Assembly: GCF_042685745.1 (NCBI RefSeq)
Contig: NZ_JBHUNT010000001.1
Coordinates: forward strand, 62,001 to 126,000
From: Prauserella_A oleivorans
Lineage (GTDB): Bacteria; Actinomycetota; Actinomycetes; Mycobacteriales; Pseudonocardiaceae
Length of the DNA: 64,000 bases
Direction: 5' to 3'
Shown here: piece by piece, positions 61,057 to 64,000 of the stretch
How the letters are laid out: each line of letters opens with the position of its first letter
How positions within the stretch are numbered: the first letter of the stretch is position 1
Position numbers and translations under genes: made by a program
The notes under the pieces: generated by a model
Told to the model about the DNA's origin: nothing
Seen by the model: the letters and a program-made list of their open reading frames with translations, nothing else
Database searches by the model: none

Positions 61057-62502
61057 TCAGGGCAGGTACGAGCGCACCCGGCGCAGCGCGTCCGGCACCG
61101 CGGCCAGCACCGCCGACGCCGACGTCGGCACGCCCCCGGCCGCGATCTCGCCAGCCCGCGCGTGCACGTCCGCCGCCACACCCGCCGCCAGCCACGGGTC
61201 CAGGCCGGCAGCCAGCAGCGCACCCGTGATGCCGGACAGCACATCGCCCGACCCGGCCGTCGCGAGCCACGACCCACGCGCGGTGTTGGCCAGCACCCGC
61301 CCGTCCGGGGCGGCCACAAGTGTGCAGTGCCCCTTGAGCAGCACCACGGCGTCGAACCGCCGGGCTGCCTCCCGCACCGCGGTGACCCGGTCCGGGCCCG
61401 GCGGCGCACCGGTCAGCCGCTCGAACTCGCCGTCGTGCGGGGTCAGCACCAGCGGGGTGTCCGGATCGCGCGCGTCGAGCACCTCGGGCCGCCGGGCGAG
61501 GATCGTGATGGCGTCGGCGTCGGCGCACACGGGCACGCCCTGCCCCAGCACGTGGGCGAGCACCTCGAAGCCGTCCCGGCCCGTGCCGATACCGGGCCCG
61601 ACCACCCAGGACTGGGCCCGTCCGGCATCGAACACCGACCCGGTGGCCACCACCTCCGGCCAGTGAACGCGCACCACGTCGGCGACCGGCCCCGCGTAGC
61701 GGACCATGCCCGACGTCGCCCGCACCGCAGCTCCCGCCGACAGCACGGCCGCCCCCGGATACGCCGAGGACCCCGCGGCGACACCCGTGACGCCCTGGCT
61801 GTACTTGTTGTCGGCCGGGCCGGGCAGCGGCCACGCGGCCGCGACGTCGGCGGCGTCGAGCACCACCAGATCCGGCTCCCCCAATTCGGGACCGAGGCCG
61901 ATGTCCACCAGCGTGACGTCGCCGCAGCGGTCCGGGTTGAGCACGTGCACCGGCTTGCGGGCGCCGAACGTCACCGTGCTCGTCGCCCGCACCGCCGGAC
62001 CGTCGACGGCGCCGGTGTCCGGGTCGACCCCGCTCGGCAGGTCGACCGCGAGCACGGGTGCGTCGACCCGCTCGAACACCGCCGCCGCGTCGGCGCGCAG
62101 CGGCCCCTGGGCGGAGATACCGACGACACCGTCGATCACGAGGTCGGCGCGCTCGATCCACTGTGGATACTCGCCGGGTGCGAGCACCCGCCCGCCCGCG
62201 CGCACGAGCGCGTCGAGCCCCCGCGGATGCGCCTTCTCCGGGTTGAGCAGGACCGCGGCGACACCGACCCCGCGCCTGCACAGGAACGAGCCCGCCCACA
62301 GCGCGTCTCCGCCGTTGTTGCCCGCGCCGACCACCAGCACCACCCGGCGGCCCGACACCGCTCCGGTGTGCTCGGCCAGCATCCGCGCGGCCCGCAGTGC
62401 GACCCCGTGAGCCGCGCGCCGCATGAGCGCGCCTTCCGGCGTGCGCGCGAGCAGGCGGTCCTCGGCCTGCCGCACATGGTCAGTGGTCCAGATACCCCGC
62501 AC
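61057..62502 (-). CDS. nnrD: Bifunctional NAD(P)HX epimerase/dehydratase
   Basis: 481 residues. The N-terminal YjeF epimerase domain (VVGAGNNGGDALWAG, VDLPSGVDPDTG) and the C-terminal ribokinase-like dehydratase domain (LTPHDGEFERLTG, LLKGHCTLVA, ATAGSGDVLSGITGALLA) repair damaged NADHX and NADPHX. Full length for the fused form. GTG 62502 with TACATT ending six bases upstream suggests a leaderless mRNA. The gene lies 18 bases beyond the glmS stop. Confidence 0.95.
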   Translation of the reverse strand: MRGIWTTDHVRQAEDRLLARTPEGALMRRAAHGVALRAARMLAEHTGAVSGRRVVLVVGAGNNGGDALWAGSFLCRRGVGVAAVLLNPEKAHPRGLDALVRAGGRVLAPGEYPQWIERADLVIDGVVGISAQGPLRADAAAVFERVDAPVLAVDLPSGVDPDTGAVDGPAVRATSTVTFGARKPVHVLNPDRCGDVTLVDIGLGPELGEPDLVVLDAADVAAAWPLPGPADNKYSQGVTGVAAGSSAYPGAAVLSAGAAVRATSGMVRYAGPVADVVRVHWPEVVATGSVFDAGRAQSWVVGPGIGTGRDGFEVLAHVLGQGVPVCADADAITILARRPEVLDARDPDTPLVLTPHDGEFERLTGAPPGPDRVTAVREAARRFDAVVLLKGHCTLVAAPDGRVLANTARGSWLATAGSGDVLSGITGALLAAGLDPWLAAGVAADVHARAGEIAAGGVPTSASAVLAAVPDALRRVRSYLP

Positions 62503-62508
62503 GGTTCG

Positions 62509-62514
62509 AATGTA
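62509..62514 (-). promoter_or_regulatory. -10 element for a leaderless nnrD transcript
   Basis: TACATT on the minus strand (62514-62509) ends six bases before the nnrD GTG. It sits in the short gap after glmS. Confidence 0.45.
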
Positions 62515-62520
62515 GCGGGG

Positions 62521-64000
62521 CTACTCGACCGTCACCGACTTCGCCAGGTTGCGGGGCTTGTCGACGTCGTAGCCGCGGGCCCGCGCGATCTCGGCGGCGA
62601 ACACCTGCAACGGCACCGTGGACACCAGCGGCTGCAGCAACGTCGGCACGGCGGGCACCTCCACGAGCTCGTCGGCGTAGGGCCGCACCGTCTCGTCGCC
62701 CTCCTCGGCGATGACGATCGTGCGGGCGCCCCGGGCCTGGATCTCGCTGATGTTGGAGACCAGCTTCGCGTGCAGCACCGCGCGGCCCCGCGGCGAGGGC
62801 ATCACCACGACCACCGGCAGGCCCTCTTCGATCAGGGCGATCGGGCCGTGTTTCAGCTCGCCGGCTGCGAAGCCCTCGGCGTGCATGTAGGCCAGTTCCT
62901 TGAGCTTGAGCGCACCCTCCAGCGCAACCGGGAACCCGACGTGCCTGCCGAGGAACAGAACCGCCTTCGAGTCGGCCAGCCGCCGGCCGAGGTCCCGCAC
63001 CTGGTCCACAGTCGACAGTACTTTGTGGACGGCGGCGGGCATGGCCTCCAGGTCGGCGAACTCGCGGGCCACCTCGTCCGGGTACTTGGTGCCGCGGGCC
63101 TGCGCGAGCGCGAGGCCGACGAGGTAGTTGGCCGCGATCTGGGCGAGGAACGCCTTGGTGGACGCCACCCCGATCTCCGGCCCGGCATGCGTGTACAGCA
63201 CGGCGTCGGACTCGCGCGGGATCTGGGCGCCGTTGGTGTTGCAGACGGCGAGCACGCGCGCCTTTTGCTCGCGGGCGTGCCGCACGGCCTCCAGGGTGTC
63301 GGCCGTCTCACCCGACTGCGACACGGCGACCACCAGCGTGTCGCGGTCGAGCACCGGGTCGCGGTAGCGGAACTCGCTGGCGAGCTCCACCTCCACCGGC
63401 AGCCGGCACCAGTGCTCGATGGCGTACTTCGCGACCAGGCCGGAGTGGTAGGCCGAGCCGCACGCCACCACGAACACCTTGTCGACGTCGCGCAGGTCCT
63501 GGTCGGACATGCGCTGCTCGTCGAGCACGATGCGGCCGGAGTCGAAGTGCCCGCGCAGCGTGTTGGCCAGCGCGTCGGGCTGTTCCTCGATCTCCTTGAG
63601 CATGAAGTACTCGTGGCCGCCCTTCTCGGCGGCCGAGAGGTCCCAGTCGACGGTGAACGGCTTGCCCTGGGCGGGCTCGCCCGCGAAGTCGGTGACCTCG
63701 TAACCCTCGCGCGTGATGACCACGAGCTGGTCCTGCCCGAGCTCCACGGCCTCGCGGGTGTGCTCGATAAACGCCGCCACGTCGGACGCCACGAACGTCT
63801 CGCCCTCGCCGACGCCCACCACCAGCGGCGACGACCGGCGTGCCGCGACGATGAGGTCCGGGTGGTCGGCGTGCGTGACGACGAGCGTGAACGCCCCCTC
63901 GAGCCGGCGGCACACCGCCCGCACGCTGGCGGGCAGGTCGCCCGCGGTGTCGCCCTTGTCGTAGGCCCGCGCGATCAGGTGGGCGGCCGTCTCGGTGTCG
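62521..64000 (-). CDS. glmS: Glucosamine-6-phosphate synthase (isomerising), N-terminus beyond window
   Basis: GlmS makes glucosamine-6-P from fructose-6-P and glutamine for cell-wall amino sugars. About 492 codons are visible; the first about 130, including the catalytic Cys, lie beyond the right edge. Present are the end of the glutaminase domain (LEGAFTLVVTHADHPD, VGVGEGETFVASD) and both SIS domains (VACGSAYHSGLVAKYAIE, AVSQSGETADTLEAVRHA; FLGRHVGFPVALEGALKLKE). The C-terminus ends in KPRNLAKSVTVE, as is typical for the family. Confidence 0.96.
   Translation of the reverse strand, partial: DTETAAHLIARAYDKGDTAGDLPASVRAVCRRLEGAFTLVVTHADHPDLIVAARRSSPLVVGVGEGETFVASDVAAFIEHTREAVELGQDQLVVITREGYEVTDFAGEPAQGKPFTVDWDLSAAEKGGHEYFMLKEIEEQPDALANTLRGHFDSGRIVLDEQRMSDQDLRDVDKVFVVACGSAYHSGLVAKYAIEHWCRLPVEVELASEFRYRDPVLDRDTLVVAVSQSGETADTLEAVRHAREQKARVLAVCNTNGAQIPRESDAVLYTHAGPEIGVASTKAFLAQIAANYLVGLALAQARGTKYPDEVAREFADLEAMPAAVHKVLSTVDQVRDLGRRLADSKAVLFLGRHVGFPVALEGALKLKELAYMHAEGFAAGELKHGPIALIEEGLPVVVVMPSPRGRAVLHAKLVSNISEIQARGARTIVIAEEGDETVRPYADELVEVPAVPTLLQPLVSTVPLQVFAAEIARARGYDVDKPRNLAKSVTVE

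Overview
The window is chromosomal DNA from a high-GC actinobacterium. The gene order is guaA, choD, guaB3, guaB, a DUF5319 gene, rsdA, sigD, a bldM-like regulator, whiB3/whiD, groEL1, groES, then tsaD-rimI-tsaB, tsaE, alr, nnrD and glmS. This is the backbone known from mycobacteria, Pseudonocardiaceae and streptomycetes. Protein similarities, frequent GTG starts and the lineage-specific genes suggest the family Pseudonocardiaceae (for example the Amycolatopsis/Saccharomonospora/Prauserella group); the family placement is inference. No tRNA, rRNA, insertion sequence, prophage or CRISPR array was seen.

Left part, 1-23 kb. A partial pentapeptide-repeat gene is followed by an SOS mutasome operon, imuA'-imuB-(39-codon ORF)-dnaE2, whose LexA box lies directly at the predicted transcription start. 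Then come purN-purH, DUF6350 and DUF5336 membrane proteins, sucC-sucD, a small B12-domain-like protein, a large membrane protein, and an M23 peptidase with a long structured leader. A small gene of unknown function carries a second perfect LexA box next to pcrA. The divergent chorismate mutase gene is preceded by a Phe/Tyr-rich leader peptide and a textbook transcription attenuator.

Signalling block, 20.7-30.4 kb. Small and single-pass membrane proteins precede a PknB-type Ser/Thr kinase and an adjacent membrane pseudokinase. They are followed by a LuxR response regulator with a PspC-type histidine kinase, a divergent PspC membrane protein and a GIDE-type membrane protein.

Nucleotide and developmental block, 30.4-45.8 kb. 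guaA, choD, guaB3 and guaB are joined by an aldehyde-dehydrogenase-like pseudoenzyme. Next are sigD with its anti-sigma factor, a BldM homologue lacking the phosphoacceptor aspartate, a MerR/B12-type regulator, WhiB3/WhiD, and groES-groEL1 under a CIRCE element.

Right part, 45.8-64 kb. The conserved tsaD-rimI-tsaB / tsaE-hydrolase-alr / nnrD-glmS backbone (tRNA t6A synthesis, D-Ala synthesis, NAD(P)HX repair, glucosamine-6-P synthesis) is interrupted by three insertions. These are a PhoD phosphatase plus an amidase, matB plus a fused carboxyltransferase, and a polyol operon (polyol dehydrogenase, DeoR regulator, xylulokinase). Several genes have a -10 hexamer 6-9 bases before a GTG or ATG start, which suggests leaderless mRNAs.
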